The position numbers were made by a program, and so were the translations under genes. From assembly GCA_016763155.1 (NCBI GenBank), contig JAESUH010000059.1, positions 1-55,821 of the forward strand: DNA of 55,821 nt, written 5' to 3'. The stretch is from Rhizobiaceae bacterium. GTDB lineage: Bacteria; Pseudomonadota; Alphaproteobacteria; Rhizobiales; Rhizobiaceae. This document shows, in pieces, positions 44,686 through 53,265 of this stretch. The stretch's first letter is position 1. The number at the start of each line of letters is the position of its first letter. The notes under the pieces are model-generated. The model was not told the DNA's origin, did no database searches, and saw only the letters and a list, made by a program, of their open reading frames with translations.

Positions 44686-44696
44686 GAAAAGTTTGT

Positions 44697-45236
44697 TTAA
44701 CCTTTAAAACCTCCGCCATCCAAAAATGCCTGTTCTTGCTCTGTAGTTTTGCGACCCAAAACCTCATTTCGGTGAGGAAACCGCCCAAATTGCTTGATAA
44801 TATCACGGTGTTCTTCAGCGGCCTTCAGGTTTTCAGGCTTATCAATGGCCTCAAATATCCGCACGCAATCTTCTTGATCCTCTAGAATTTCAGAATGCAC
44901 AAATGGCAGATAGAAGAATGTGGCAAGATTTTCATCGCTTTTCTTGTCAAACCCCTTGGCAATTCCGCGTCTGGCAATTTCCAGGGCTTGGGCATCATAC
45001 GCAAAAGTTGCGGCATCTCCGCGAAACATATTGCGTGAAAACTGATCCAGCAAAATCACCAAAGCCAGACAGTTGTCAGGGTCATTCTCCCAATCGCCAA
45101 GCTCGCCTGCTACCGCGCTGGCATGTAATTTTGAATATTCCCGAATGATTCGCTCATCGATAGCTTCATCCTTGCGCCACCAGCCTTTCGGTCCAATTTC
45201 GCGCCAAAATTCAAGTATTTTTTGTCCATCAGCCAT
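44697..45236 (-). CDS. DUF924 family protein
   Basis: 179 aa, DUF924 family, TPR-like helical fold. Visible family features are ILEFWREIGPKGWWRKDEAIDERI at the start (in parts), the strongly conserved LALVILLDQFSRNMFRGDAATFAYD near residue 60 (in parts), and FFYLPFVHSEILEDQE near 115, plus FGRFPHRNEVLGR near 155. Function unknown. ATG at 45236 is preferred over 45254 by similarity to the family start. Located divergent from tusA. Confidence 0.9.
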   Translation of the reverse strand: MADGQKILEFWREIGPKGWWRKDEAIDERIIREYSKLHASAVAGELGDWENDPDNCLALVILLDQFSRNMFRGDAATFAYDAQALEIARRGIAKGFDKKSDENLATFFYLPFVHSEILEDQEDCVRIFEAIDKPENLKAAEEHRDIIKQFGRFPHRNEVLGRKTTEQEQAFLDGGGFKG

Positions 45237-45319
45237 AAGAGAAAATCTTTCCACTTGAGTTCATAGCCCAGTTTATGCGTTATGCTTTCATCAGCCAAGG
45301 GCAAACCGGAGCGCAACCA

Positions 45320-45550
45320 TTGGAAGACACTATACCGACATTGGATCTGCGCGGGCTAAAATGCCCCCTACCCGTATTGAAAGCAAAAAAAGCAATGAAA
45401 TCGCTGGAACAGGGAAGCCGTATCTGGCTGGAAACAACCGACCCACTTGCGGCAATCGATATCCCGGCATTTTGCAGCGAAGATTCCCATAAATTAGTCC
45501 AAATAACCAAAGCCGATGGATTTGACCGGTTTTTGATTGAACACGGATAG
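45320..45550 (+). CDS. TusA-family sulfurtransferase
   Basis: 76 aa sulfur carrier of the TusA/SirA/YedF type. The active-site motif is LDLRGLKCPLPVLKAKKA with C15 as sulfur-bearing residue in the typical C-P-x-P context. TusA moves persulfide sulfur to tRNA thiolation, molybdenum cofactor and other pathways. No ATG fits: TTG at 45320 has GGAG 8 nt upstream, while an ATG at 45275 would add a non-family extension. The TTG start is inferred. Confidence 0.88.
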   Translation: MEDTIPTLDLRGLKCPLPVLKAKKAMKSLEQGSRIWLETTDPLAAIDIPAFCSEDSHKLVQITKADGFDRFLIEHG

Positions 45551-45581
45551 GATTTTATCAGGCCAGCATCAAAGGCATGAT

Positions 45582-45611
45582 CAAGGTGCTGACCATATTA
45601 TCAGCACCTTG
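45582..45611. terminator. 11-bp hairpin between convergent tusA and gcdH
   Basis: Arms 45582-45592 and 45601-45611 pair exactly (CAAGGTGCTGA with TCAGCACCTTG) over an 8-nt loop. It lies between the 3' ends of tusA (+) and the acyl-CoA dehydrogenase gene (-), fitting a bidirectional terminator. Confidence 0.75.
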
Positions 45612-45627
45612 CTCTTAAGTTCTAGTT

Positions 45628-46866
45628 TTAGAAAAACGCCTGAATGCCAGTTTGCGCGCGCCCTAGTATCAGCGCATGCACATCATGCGCGCCCTCATAG
45701 GTGTTCACCGTTTCAAGGTTTTGAGCATGTCGCATAACATGATACTCGATAGAAATACCATTTCCGCCATGCATATCACGCGCCATTCGCGCTATATCCA
45801 ACGCTTTTCCGCAATTGTTGCGTTTAATCAGGGAGATCATTTCTGGCGCGGCTTTTGCTTCGTCCATTAGCCGACCAACCCGCAGCGAAGACTGTAATCC
45901 GAGCGCAATTTCGGTTTGCATATCGGCCAGTTTCTTTTGGTAAAGCTGCATTCCCGCCAGCGGTTTATTGAATTGCTTACGGTCAAGCCCATATTGGCGC
46001 GCCCGATACCAGCAATCTTCTGCTGCTCCCATCACGCCCCAGGCAATTCCATAACGTGCCCTGTTGAGACAACCAAACGGGCCTTTCAGACCAGAAACAT
46101 TTGGCAGCAAGTGTTCTTCCCCGATTTCCACGCCATCCAGAACAATTTCTCCGGTAGTTGAAGCACGCAGGGATAATTTACCGCCAATTTTTGGGGCACT
46201 TAGCCCTTTCATTCCTTTTTCGAGCACAAAGCCACGTATCTTGCCTTCATGGGCATCGGACTTGGCCCACACTACAAAAACATCAGCAAAGGGTGAATTG
46301 GAAATCCACATTTTGGAACCATTAAGCACATAGCCACCCTGCACTTTCGTAGCAGTGGTTTTCATGCTGCCCGGATCAGAACCAGCGCCAGCTTCGGTCA
46401 ACCCGAAACAACCAATCCATTCGCCTGATGCCAGTTTTGGCAGATATTTCATCCGCTGTTCTTCGCTGCCATAGGCATAGACTGGATACATCACCAATGA
46501 GGATTGAACACTCATCATCGAGCGATAACCGCTATCCACCCGCTCCACTTCGCGCGCTACCAGCCCATAGGCCACATAGCCAGCGCCAATTCCGCCATAA
46601 GCTTCTGGAATGGTTGAACCAAGCAGGCCCATCTCTCCCATTTCAGCAAAAATTTCCGGTGCTGCCGTCTCATTCATATAGGCATCAACCACACGCGGCA
46701 TCAGAGAATCTTGCGCATATGCGTTGGCCGCGTCGCGAATCATCCGTTCCTCTTCGCTTAGCTGGTCTTCCAGCAAGAACGGATCTTCCCAGTTAAAACT
46801 CCCTAAAGAAGGCTGGCTTTTTGCTTCGAGTTTTGGTGCATCGCTACCCATATTGATCTCCAACAT
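45628..46866 (-). CDS. gcdH: Glutaryl-CoA dehydrogenase
   Basis: 412 aa flavin acyl-CoA dehydrogenase, converting glutaryl-CoA to crotonyl-CoA and CO2 in lysine and tryptophan breakdown. The GCDH-type features are [19 protein letters not shown] near residue 85, [19 protein letters not shown] near 115, [19 protein letters not shown] near 150, and the ending [20 protein letters not shown], in which the YEG glutamate is the catalytic base. Electrons would go to EtfAB, also in the window. Normal length. Confidence 0.93.
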   Translation of the reverse strand: MLEINMGSDAPKLEAKSQPSLGSFNWEDPFLLEDQLSEEERMIRDAANAYAQDSLMPRVVDAYMNETAAPEIFAEMGEMGLLGSTIPEAYGGIGAGYVAYGLVAREVERVDSGYRSMMSVQSSLVMYPVYAYGSEEQRMKYLPKLASGEWIGCFGLTEAGAGSDPGSMKTTATKVQGGYVLNGSKMWISNSPFADVFVVWAKSDAHEGKIRGFVLEKGMKGLSAPKIGGKLSLRASTTGEIVLDGVEIGEEHLLPNVSGLKGPFGCLNRARYGIAWGVMGAAEDCWYRARQYGLDRKQFNKPLAGMQLYQKKLADMQTEIALGLQSSLRVGRLMDEAKAAPEMISLIKRNNCGKALDIARMARDMHGGNGISIEYHVMRHAQNLETVNTYEGAHDVHALILGRAQTGIQAFF

Positions 46867-46938
46867 TTGATGTTCTGGCTTGCCGGGCGTTTCCCGTCGC
46901 GCTATCCATTGGTAACGGATTTTTCGAAAAGGTGAACC

Positions 46939-47175
46939 ATGAAACCGATATTTTTGATGATTAAAACAAAAGTGGGCAAAGCTTATGAATTAGCAGCCCT
47001 TTTGGCCGATCTGGAAATCGCCTCAGAAATCTATTCGATTTCCGGTGAGTACGATTTAATGCTCAAAATTTATGTAGAAGACGATACTGATATTGGCCGA
47101 AAAATTGCTGAACTGGTGGTAGACCAGCCCTTGATCCGGGATACCTACACTTTGATTACCCACCGCGCGTTCTGA
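46939..47175 (+). CDS. Stand-alone Lrp/AsnC ligand-binding (RAM) domain protein
   Basis: 78 aa. It is only the C-terminal RAM domain of Lrp/AsnC regulators, with no DNA-binding part: [20 protein letters not shown], then [20 protein letters not shown], then [12 protein letters not shown]. Such proteins bind amino acids and may multimerise with full-length Lrp proteins. It precedes the P450 gene by 3 bp and is probably co-translated with it. Confidence 0.88.
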   Translation: MKPIFLMIKTKVGKAYELAALLADLEIASEIYSISGEYDLMLKIYVEDDTDIGRKIAELVVDQPLIRDTYTLITHRAF

Positions 47176-47178
47176 TAT

Positions 47179-48399
47179 ATGCATTCATTGCCCGCGCAGT
47201 TTTCAGTAGATCCAAGCGATCCGGAATTTTTCAACAATCCATATCCAACCTACGCCCGAATGCGCGCAAGCGGACCTGCTATTTTTTGGGAAGAATACAA
47301 CCTCACCTGCTTTACCACTTTCGACGCAGTAAACCTCGCCCTGAGAGATCGAAAATTTGGCCGGGACTTTTCCCCTTCCCTCACCCGAAAAGATGTGGGC
47401 CTGCCGGATATCGAGCCCCATGTTAAACCTTTCTATGATTTTGAATCTCACTCCCTGCTGGAGCTGGAACCCCCGGCCCACACCAGGCTGCGCAAGCTTA
47501 TCAATCGGGCATTTCTCTCGCGCCAGATCGAAAAACTAAAACCCGGAATTGAAGTTCTGGCCCATCAATTGGTGGATCAATTTCCTTCAACTGGCAGTTT
47601 TGACCTATTGCCGACATTTGCCGAAAAAATTCCAGTGATCATTATTTCCAGATTGCTTGGAGTACCTGAGGATATGTCTGACCAACTTCTGGACTGGTCC
47701 CACAAGATGGTTGCCATGTACCAGTTCAACCGCAGCAGGAAAATCGAGGATGAAGCGGTTAAGGCAACTGATGATTTTTCCCAATTCATGCAGGGTTATA
47801 TCGAACAACGCCGCAACCAACCGGGCGACGATTTGATCAGCTCGCTAATTGCCGCACGCGAAGACGGTGAGCATTTGAGCCAGGAAGAACTGATCACCAC
47901 CTGCATTTTGCTTCTCAATGCGGGTCATGAAGCAACCGTGCACGGCATTGGCAATGGTGTGAAGACAGTTTTATCTGCTGGCCCGGATTGCCAGCAAGAG
48001 TTCAAAACCCATGCAGAAAAATATCGCAATGTGGACGAGTTGCTCCGTTTCGACCCACCCCTTCACATGTTTACGCGTTTTGTTTTGGAAGACACTGAAT
48101 TAGCGGGCTACAAATTGAAAAAGGGCCAGACAATTGGCCTGCTCCTTGGTGCGGCCAACCATGATGATGCAAAATATAAAAATCCGGAATTAATTGATTT
48201 TGAGCGCGGCGGCACCGGTCACGTGGGCTTTGGTGCAGGCATCCATTTTTGCATCGGCGCACCCCTGGCTCGCCTCGAAATGCAAATTGCCATGAACGTT
48301 CTTTTTGAACGCCTTCCTGACTTGAAGTTGGTCGAAAAACCGATCTATGCAGACCGGTTTCACTTCCACGGATTGCAAAATCTAATGGTTACGAAATAA
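47179..48399 (+). CDS. Cytochrome P450
   Basis: 406 aa soluble bacterial P450. The heme ligand cysteine is in FGAGIHFCIGAPLARLE near residue 350. The I-helix oxygen-activation motif is LNAGHEATVHGIGNG near 245, and the E-x-x-R pair is in VDELLRFDPP near 275. Substrate unknown; the family is class I, so ferredoxin and reductase partners are needed and are not seen nearby. It is 3 bp after the RAM-domain gene and convergent with the N-acyl synthase gene, overlapping it by 11 bp. Confidence 0.93.
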   Translation: MHSLPAQFSVDPSDPEFFNNPYPTYARMRASGPAIFWEEYNLTCFTTFDAVNLALRDRKFGRDFSPSLTRKDVGLPDIEPHVKPFYDFESHSLLELEPPAHTRLRKLINRAFLSRQIEKLKPGIEVLAHQLVDQFPSTGSFDLLPTFAEKIPVIIISRLLGVPEDMSDQLLDWSHKMVAMYQFNRSRKIEDEAVKATDDFSQFMQGYIEQRRNQPGDDLISSLIAAREDGEHLSQEELITTCILLLNAGHEATVHGIGNGVKTVLSAGPDCQQEFKTHAEKYRNVDELLRFDPPLHMFTRFVLEDTELAGYKLKKGQTIGLLLGAANHDDAKYKNPELIDFERGGTGHVGFGAGIHFCIGAPLARLEMQIAMNVLFERLPDLKLVEKPIYADRFHFHGLQNLMVTK

Positions 48400-49117
48400 G
48401 CTTCGTTTCAGAAAAATCTTCGCTATCCTGACCCATAGCCAATGCCATACTGCGTTGTTCAAATATCATCCGACGCTCGGTGAAACTTGATTCAAATATT
48501 GGATAGCGTGTCATTAGCTTGTCGCGGATCTCAGAAACATTTGCTCGCAACAAACAAATAGGCTTTTTCAGCTCTGGATAAGGGCGTGGCTCACACATGA
48601 ACTTTGAACGAAATACACGGCGATAGAATGCTGCATGTTCGCGGCGCACAGTAGCCAGACAATAATCGGCTTCAAAATATTCCGATGCCATGCAAGCTGC
48701 CCGCAATGTGAGGTAAGGCAATTCAGGATACATCTCCATTGCCTGCTCATCTGCCACAAACCGGGTTGGATCAATCAGGACTTTTCCCTCGTCAATCATC
48801 GGACCAACCAGATCAGGAAACACATCCAGTGCCGGCCCTTTACGGTGTTGCTGTGATATCACATGCAGCCGTATTGAAGAGATCATCTGACCATCGATGG
48901 AAATGGAAAAAATCCAGCAGTTTTCAAAATCATCATAGGCGTCATGAAACACCCGTGACTCATTTTCGTCGATGGTCTTTTCACGCATATACGCGTCATA
49001 TCTCAAACGATAAACTGCCAGCCGGTCTACCGGCGATTCAGCGACCCGATAATCGGTCTCCTGCCTGTAGTCCAACAATTTATGAGCAAAATTTTGCCCA
49101 ACCGCATCTAAATACAT
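48389..49117 (-). CDS. FeeM-like N-acyl amino acid synthase / GNAT-fold acyltransferase
   Basis: About 242 aa. The N-terminal half resembles the FeeM and LuxI-like acyl transfer core: RLAVYRLRYDAYMREKTIDE near residue 30, then DFENCWIFSISIDGQMISSIRLHV near 65 in two parts. RFVADEQAMEMYPELPYLTLRAACMASEYFEADYCLATVRREHAAFYRRVF (parts) near 115-165 is the GNAT acyl-donor part. Relatives make N-acyl amino acids or acyl-homoserine lactones. True LuxI features (the conserved F-R-x-R... W pattern) are only partly seen, so FeeM is preferred. ATG at 49117 follows AAGGGG by 6-7 nt, so it is chosen over the 49165 start. Three CtrA boxes lie upstream. Confidence 0.75.
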   Translation of the reverse strand: MYLDAVGQNFAHKLLDYRQETDYRVAESPVDRLAVYRLRYDAYMREKTIDENESRVFHDAYDDFENCWIFSISIDGQMISSIRLHVISQQHRKGPALDVFPDLVGPMIDEGKVLIDPTRFVADEQAMEMYPELPYLTLRAACMASEYFEADYCLATVRREHAAFYRRVFRSKFMCEPRPYPELKKPICLLRANVSEIRDKLMTRYPIFESSFTERRMIFEQRSMALAMGQDSEDFSETKLIS

Positions 49118-49158
49118 AAGTTGCCCCTTACGCCTTACCTGTGAAGGATGGTGTAAGG

Positions 49159-49173
49159 TTAACAAAGTTTTAA
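49159..49173. promoter_or_regulatory. Candidate CtrA box 1 (TTAA-N7-TTAA)
   Basis: Exact half-sites at 49159-49162 and 49170-49173 with 7-bp spacing. It lies 42 bp upstream of the FeeM-like start, near the likely core promoter. Confidence 0.65.
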
Positions 49174-49205
49174 TTTCTGTAAAGACTTAACTAAATAAAA
49201 ATGCC

Positions 49206-49220
49206 TTAAGTTTTTGTTAA
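49206..49220. promoter_or_regulatory. Candidate CtrA box 2 (TTAA-N7-TTAA)
   Basis: Exact half-sites at 49206-49209 and 49217-49220 with 7-bp spacing, in the same intergenic region as two further boxes. Confidence 0.65.
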
Positions 49221-49222
49221 GG

Positions 49223-49237
49223 TTAATAAAAACTTAA
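49223..49237. promoter_or_regulatory. Candidate CtrA box 3 (TTAA-N7-TTAA)
   Basis: Exact half-sites at 49223-49226 and 49234-49237 with 7-bp spacing, only 2 bp after box 2, which would let dimers bind side by side. Confidence 0.65.
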
Positions 49238-49321
49238 AATTTATGGTTAACAAAAAATGAACTTAAACAGCGTCACAAGCCAGTAACCGCAAGAATTTGT
49301 TGATAAATTTTGGAAAAGCTT

Positions 49322-51685
49322 CTAAGCGACTGCCTGATCTTTTCCACTGCTTTTATGGCCAGCATCGGATTGTTCTAAATCCACATCCCGCCCAATATCC
49401 CACGTAGTTTTTGAATTCAGCAGAGCATAGATATCTTTGGTAGGAAGAGGCCTTGAGAACAAGAACCCTTGCATCTCGTCAACCCTGACATTGTTACACA
49501 ACAGGCTGGATTGTTCTTCTGTTTCAATGCCTTCAACGACGATTTTCAGACCCAGATTATTTGTGAGTTCTGTGATGCCGGAAAGCAACGTCAAAGAACG
49601 CTCATTATCCACGATACCGGAGATGAAAGAACGATCAATTTTGACCTTATCCAACGGCAAAGTATGAAGATATGACAGACTGGAAAATCCAGTACCAAAA
49701 TCATCCAGGGAAATTTTTACCCCGAGTTTTTTCAACCGTTCCAGTGTCTTGCTGGTTTGTTGAATATCATCGAGCATTGCTGATTCTGTAACTTCTGCAT
49801 CCAGCCTGGATGGGTCTAAGCCACTCTCTTCAAGCGCTTCCTTAACGACCGCATGAACATCAGATTGTTGGAATTGTAGTGACGAAATATTAACCGCAAC
49901 CCGCACATCTTTTGGCCATGTCATGCAGGCCTTGGTTGCCTTTTTCAAAACAAACGCACCCAATTGGGAAATAATGCCGATTTCCTCTGCAATGGGAATA
50001 AATACAACTGGAGAGATCATGCCTTTAGTAGGGTGCTCCCACCGCAACAATGCTTCGCAAGTTGTGATTTTTGCCTGCTTCACATTAATTAGCGGTTGGA
50101 AGTAGAGGGTCAGGTCTTCATTTTCTACGGCGGTACGTAAATCTATTTCAAGCTGACGACGTTCCTTAATCCGCTCACCAAGGTGTTCCGTATAAAACGA
50201 ATGTGTCCCGCGACCAGCAGCTTTGGCCGCATATAGTGCGACATCAGAGGCTTTCAAAAGTTGATCCGCATTGGTGCCATCTGCTGGCGATACGGCAATG
50301 CCCACCGTGGCGCCAGAGCGAATATCATGGGTATCAACAGAAAGCGGTTTTGATATTTCGCTAATCAACAGGTCTGCAAATGCAGCACATCCTTCCTGCT
50401 CGTTCAAACCGGGAACAACCACAACAAACTCATCCCCGCCAAATCTGCAAATCAGCCCATTTTCAGGCACAACATTTTTCAGCCGGTTGGCTACAATGGT
50501 CAACATTTCATCCCCGACCGCGTGGCCGAGGGAATCGTTCACTTGTTTAAATTTATCCAAATCAACAAAGAACATTGAGAGCGGGCTCAACCCACCATGG
50601 CAATCCTGCAAACTGGCCATGTCCTGCATAAAGCTTCGACGGTTGGATAATTTAGTCAGAGGATCAAAACTTGCAAGGTTTAGAATGGCCTCCTCAGAGG
50701 CAACTTGCTCAGAAATATCACGCAAAAAGACCACGCCGCCCTTTGGCATGGGATAAAAATCTACTTCAATGGTTTCCCCACCGTTGGAACGATACGAAAA
50801 GCGCTTACTTGTACGTTCATCCAGCGAAGATTCAATCTCATCAAGAAAACTGGTTTTCTTACCGCTTTCGATGCACCAGATATGCCTCGTGTTTTCCAGT
50901 TTCTTCAAATTGGTTCCAACCAGGCTTGAACCATTTTGCTCAACCATTTTTTCAAACTGGTTGTTTGAAACAAGAATATTTGCTTCCCGGTCAAACATCG
51001 CTACCCCTTGAGCAATGTGATTGAGCGCCATGTTGAAACGGTCAGCAACAATTTTTTGTTCATGGGCAGAAATCACTGCCCCAAACAGCATCTTCCGCAA
51101 ACGTGCTGAAATCATCCAGATCGACAGGAAGAACGGGGCGAGAAATGCCGCCAATATAGCGTCATAAACAGTTCCAAATATCGTCAACCCGGCCATAATC
51201 GGAATACCGGAAACTACCACTTGTTGCCAGATTACCTTATTGCTACCGAAATTCCGGCCGATCGTACCGATGAGATAACCAAGCAATAAAGAAAGCGATA
51301 ACAAATGCACAAACGGATCATCGGAAGCGGCAAATCCATATAAAAACCAGACGCCTAAAGTACCAATATGAAAATTCCCGGTGATTGCATAAAGGGATTC
51401 CCAATATTGGAGCTTTTTTCGTCTATTGAGTTTTCGACCTTTTTTCAAAAAGCGGTAAGTTACCGCCAAACGCACGATGCTGAAAAATACAAATAGGGCA
51501 GAAAACCACAATTGGTAGTGGTCCCCGGTTTTGACATACAACACAATTGGCGCAGCGATTACGGTTGCCATGCCTATCATCAAGGAAATTCGGTCGGCAA
51601 AAAGCGACTTTACAACTGAATCGTAAATGCCCAGCGGCAAATGATTACCAGTAACAGTTTCAACTTGATCAGACTTAAAATTCAT
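49322..51685 (-). CDS. Membrane-bound GGDEF-EAL cyclic di-GMP protein with PAS domain
   Basis: 787 aa. N-terminal membrane region with about six helices (residues 30-200), a PAS-like domain (about 215-335), GGDEF (about 345-500) and EAL (about 520-765). The cyclase signature RFGGDEFVVV is intact, but the inhibitory RxxD site expected 5 residues upstream is PENG-like, so product inhibition is likely lost. EAL residues are all present: CEALLRWEHP, NISSLQF, EVTESAML, LDDFGTGFSS, KIDRSF, VEGIETEEQ and MQGFLFSRP. It could synthesise and degrade c-di-GMP. Next gene downstream (3' side) is the FeeM-like synthase, set apart by 205 bp with CtrA boxes. Confidence 0.93.
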   Translation of the reverse strand: MNFKSDQVETVTGNHLPLGIYDSVVKSLFADRISLMIGMATVIAAPIVLYVKTGDHYQLWFSALFVFFSIVRLAVTYRFLKKGRKLNRRKKLQYWESLYAITGNFHIGTLGVWFLYGFAASDDPFVHLLSLSLLLGYLIGTIGRNFGSNKVIWQQVVVSGIPIMAGLTIFGTVYDAILAAFLAPFFLSIWMISARLRKMLFGAVISAHEQKIVADRFNMALNHIAQGVAMFDREANILVSNNQFEKMVEQNGSSLVGTNLKKLENTRHIWCIESGKKTSFLDEIESSLDERTSKRFSYRSNGGETIEVDFYPMPKGGVVFLRDISEQVASEEAILNLASFDPLTKLSNRRSFMQDMASLQDCHGGLSPLSMFFVDLDKFKQVNDSLGHAVGDEMLTIVANRLKNVVPENGLICRFGGDEFVVVVPGLNEQEGCAAFADLLISEISKPLSVDTHDIRSGATVGIAVSPADGTNADQLLKASDVALYAAKAAGRGTHSFYTEHLGERIKERRQLEIDLRTAVENEDLTLYFQPLINVKQAKITTCEALLRWEHPTKGMISPVVFIPIAEEIGIISQLGAFVLKKATKACMTWPKDVRVAVNISSLQFQQSDVHAVVKEALEESGLDPSRLDAEVTESAMLDDIQQTSKTLERLKKLGVKISLDDFGTGFSSLSYLHTLPLDKVKIDRSFISGIVDNERSLTLLSGITELTNNLGLKIVVEGIETEEQSSLLCNNVRVDEMQGFLFSRPLPTKDIYALLNSKTTWDIGRDVDLEQSDAGHKSSGKDQAVA

Positions 51686-51878
51686 TCCGGTCCCCGGTCT
51701 TGTAAAAAGAACCTAGAACAGCGAGGTATCTAAACCGTAAACGTTTTCCATTTACCTCTTTATATTCAATCGTTTGACATTGTATTGAACATCATGGTTA
51801 ACCGTTTAAGCAATTTTGGTTTCTGCGAAGGTATTGATCAGGCTTGACAATTAGCCAACAATGGCAGGCTATTCTGTC

Positions 51879-52358
51879 ATGAAAATCATTATTCGCCCTG
51901 CAAAACCCCATGAAGCAAAAGCTTTGAGCGATCTATCTATGCGCTCAAAACGCTCTAATGGGTATGACGATTCCTTCATGGATGCGTGCAGTGAGGAACT
52001 AACGATTACTGAAAATCAACTGAGTTCCGGTGAATATTGGGTGGCTGACGCTGGCGCCATTTGCGGTTGTGTTAATCTATCTCCTGATAAGACAGATAAA
52101 ACAACCGGAGAAATCAACACGTTTTTCATAGATCTTGAGTGGCAGCGCAAGGGTATTGGGCGTTTGTTATGGGCAAAAATTCTTGAGCAGGCTGAACAAA
52201 CCGGCCTTTCAAAACTAACCTTGGATGCAGACCCATTTGCCGTACCCTTTTACGAGGCTTTAGGCTTTGAAATAGTCGGAGAAAACCCATCTGGATCAAT
52301 TCCAGGCCGGGTGTTACCGCGAATGTCCTTCAGCCTGAACGTCCAACCCGCTGACTAA
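51879..52358 (+). CDS. GNAT-family N-acetyltransferase
   Basis: About 159 aa (165 if started at 51861). The GNAT acetyl-CoA pyrophosphate loop is LEWQRKGIGRLLWAKIL near residue 85, with FYEALGFEIVGE near 125 as the usual C-terminal motif. Typical of small single-domain acetyltransferases; substrate unknown. It converges with the EamA transporter gene, overlapping it by 29 bp. Confidence 0.85.
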   Translation: MKIIIRPAKPHEAKALSDLSMRSKRSNGYDDSFMDACSEELTITENQLSSGEYWVADAGAICGCVNLSPDKTDKTTGEINTFFIDLEWQRKGIGRLLWAKILEQAEQTGLSKLTLDADPFAVPFYEALGFEIVGENPSGSIPGRVLPRMSFSLNVQPAD

Positions 52359-53181
52359 GCCAAACGCTGATTAAAACAATAACGATACCCAGTATTTGCA
52401 GCAAATTCAGGTTTTGACCAAGAACATACCAACCAAGAATTACCGCGGTTAGCGGGCTTAAAAAACCGAGCGGAGAAATGACCGTAGGTTCCAGCCGGGA
52501 AATCCCCCGCAACCAAAGGATATAAGTTAAAGCTCCCCCAATCAGCCCCAAATAGATAAATCCAAAAATATTGCTGTTGGTCAGTTCCGGCAATGAGGGT
52601 TCCAATAATAGCGAGGCTGGGAGCAATAAAATGCCGCCCGCAGTCAGCTGCCATGCCGTAAATGTCAAAGAAGAAACCGGCGGTTGCCAACGACGACTTA
52701 ACACCGTGCCACAAGCCATTGATAACGCGCCAGCAAGGCCCGCCAAAATGCCGATTGGATCAAGCGCCGCCTGATGAGTAAGGGTCAAAAGAGCAACCCC
52801 TCCCATCCCGGCAATGGCGGCCACAATGGATATTGTTCGGATGTTCGACCCAAGCAGAAATCGCGCCAAAAAGATAACCACCAATGGCTGTGTCGCCCCA
52901 AGTGTGGCAGCAACCCCACCGGGCAGCCGGTAAGCCGCCACAAATAACAGCCACCAAAAGAATGAGAAATTAAGCGCTCCCAACACAAACACTTTCAGCC
53001 ACCATATGCCGGTGGGGAATTGGCGAACCAGCAATAATAACAACATTCCCGCCGGTAGAGCGCGCAACATGGCCACTGTTAGAGGGTAACCGTCGGGTAG
53101 GAATTCGGTTGTCACCAGATAGGTACTACCCCAGATCGCTGGAGCAATTGCAGTGAGCAACAAATCATTATTGCGGGACAT
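52330..53181 (-). CDS. EamA-family drug/metabolite transporter
   Basis: 283 aa with ten membrane helices in two EamA repeats. IAPAIWGSTYLVTTEFLPDGYPL opens repeat 1 in two parts, the conserved ALSMACGTVLSRRW segment opens repeat 2 near residue 155, and FLSPLTAVILGWYVLGQNLN near 240 is the usual end motif (E/P-x-x-A-x-x-x-G). Such proteins export amino acids or metabolites. The divergent MarR gene and the perfect operator repeat show likely local control; the exported compound is unknown. Confidence 0.92.
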   Translation of the reverse strand: MSRNNDLLLTAIAPAIWGSTYLVTTEFLPDGYPLTVAMLRALPAGMLLLLLVRQFPTGIWWLKVFVLGALNFSFFWWLLFVAAYRLPGGVAATLGATQPLVVIFLARFLLGSNIRTISIVAAIAGMGGVALLTLTHQAALDPIGILAGLAGALSMACGTVLSRRWQPPVSSLTFTAWQLTAGGILLLPASLLLEPSLPELTNSNIFGFIYLGLIGGALTYILWLRGISRLEPTVISPLGFLSPLTAVILGWYVLGQNLNLLQILGIVIVLISVWLSQRVGRSG

Positions 53182-53200
53182 ATTGGGTCGCCTTGTTATT

Positions 53201-53244
53201 TATCTCGGTATCAAGATAAATTATTATATCTTGATACCGAGATA
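53201..53244. promoter_or_regulatory. Perfect 18-bp inverted repeat, likely MarR operator
   Basis: Arms 53201-53218 and 53227-53244 are exact reverse complements with an 8-bp AT gap. Each arm is also close to a palindrome (ATCT...AGAT), so two regulator dimers may bind. It lies 20 bp from the EamA start and 21 bp from the marR-type start and should control both. Confidence 0.85.
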
Positions 53245-53265
53245 TAATTTTGGCAAACCCTTCAT

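Noticed and set aside
48389-49117. Call as classical LuxI autoinducer synthase
   Set aside because: The conserved LuxI N-terminal pattern is incomplete and no LuxR gene is adjacent; a FeeM-like N-acyl synthase fits better, although the two families are related.
51774-51803. TTGACA-type promoter for the GNAT gene
   Set aside because: A -35-like TTGACA exists but the 17-bp-spaced -10 is poor; not strong enough to list as a feature.
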